A stretch of DNA of 43,279 nucleotides from Gemmatimonadota bacterium (GTDB lineage Bacteria; Gemmatimonadota; Gemmatimonadetes; Gemmatimonadales; Gemmatimonadaceae), in the NCBI GenBank assembly GCA_021299375.1, contig JAJTGR010000064.1:1-43279 (forward strand), given 5' to 3'. A program made the translations under genes and the position numbers. The notes below the pieces were generated by a model that was not told the origin of the DNA, ran no database searches, and worked only from the letters and a program-made list of their open reading frames with translations. Below, in pieces: positions 43,103-43,279 of this stretch. Numbering within the stretch: position 1 is the stretch's first letter; each line of letters starts with the position of its first letter.

Positions 43103-43279
43103 GTCTGTCGGGGCGGCACCGACAAGGGCGGCACCCTGACGGCGTCATGTGTGACGGCGTGATCGGGTAAGCGAGGACGGCGCAGGGGACGCCTCCACTG
43201 ATCACGTCGTTAGACATGACGCCGTCAGCGGTGCCGTGGTCCGAGGTGCCGTGGTCAGCGGTGCCGTGGTCAGCGGTGC

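Larger units (their letters stand above)
42867..43279. repeat. 233-bp tandem macro-repeat running off the window
   Basis: The segment beginning GACGTCTGTCGGGGCGG at 42867 recurs at 43100 with few changes and continues to the window edge, giving a period of 233 bp. Each copy contains a core of unique sequence, a long inverted repeat and a run of 15-bp units. Because 233 is not a multiple of three, reading frames through the repeat shift between copies; a non-coding nature is therefore likely. This also accounts for the 448 bp without a gene after the Sua5 gene. Confidence 0.85.

Noticed and set aside
42850-43217. Minus-strand frames reading a TADHG pentapeptide repeat
   Set aside because: The 15-bp units keep one frame, but the 233-bp period does not, so copies fall in different frames; no start signal or domain.
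42998-43279. Possible CRISPR array
   Set aside because: Units are 15 bp, directly abutting, with no unique spacers and no cas genes in the window.

Overview
The window is a high-GC, gene-dense bacterial chromosome segment. The gene style points to Gemmatimonadota (Gemmatimonas-like): secreted amidohydrolase and M20-type proteins, HlyD/MacB-like/TolC efflux cassettes, a winged-helix regulator paired with a membrane protein, PEP-CTERM sorting, and a TANNNT box placed 5-6 nt before several start codons. This assignment is by gene content only. No rRNA, tRNA, CRISPR, insertion sequence or phage block was seen; the content is ordinary chromosomal housekeeping plus accessory genes.

Layout. 1-3.3 kb: the 3' part of a secreted nuclease (LTD, Ig-like, non-specific endonuclease, PKD domains), a PEP-CTERM protein, and a tiny membrane protein closed by a strong terminator. 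3.3-8 kb: a holin-like membrane protein, a four-helix membrane protein, an unusual zinc-ribbon SDR, a secreted amidohydrolase and a frameshifted VOC gene. 8-12 kb: a translationally coupled operon (membrane protein, winged-helix regulator, uppS) divergent from two tandem paralogous membrane proteins and a double SRPBCC protein, with a palindromic operator candidate between them. 12-21.8 kb: an M20-like protein that has lost its metal ligands, a FecA-like TonB receptor, a VapBC pair, and a tripartite efflux operon lacking its own ATPase. 21.8-25.5 kb: smtA-smtB-mcl, which closely match from memory the Chloroflexus succinyl-CoA:malate CoA-transferase and malyl-CoA lyase of the 3-hydroxypropionate bi-cycle. 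25.6-31.2 kb: two small secreted proteins, a conserved unknown protein and a PLD-helicase-DUF3427 protein of defence type.

31.6-33.6 kb holds the most unusual block: three overlapping genes encoding an HtrA-like protein with a dead protease domain plus PDZ, a compact trypsin-like protease with an intact triad but no PDZ or signal peptide, and a LuxR-type DNA-binding protein with a shortened receiver-like part. 33.7-42.8 kb: a lipoprotein, a PLP decarboxylase with a DUF1835 protein, mannose-1-phosphate guanylyltransferase, an enoyl-CoA hydratase-type enzyme, a 2H phosphoesterase, and a DUF2007/SDR/Sua5 operon. Two non-coding structures stand out: a 159-bp imperfect palindrome at 39.84-40.0 kb between convergent genes, and a 233-bp tandem macro-repeat with nested 15-bp units from about 42.87 kb to the window edge.

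All functions are read from sequence without database searches. Family names come from remembered motifs and should be taken with the confidences given.
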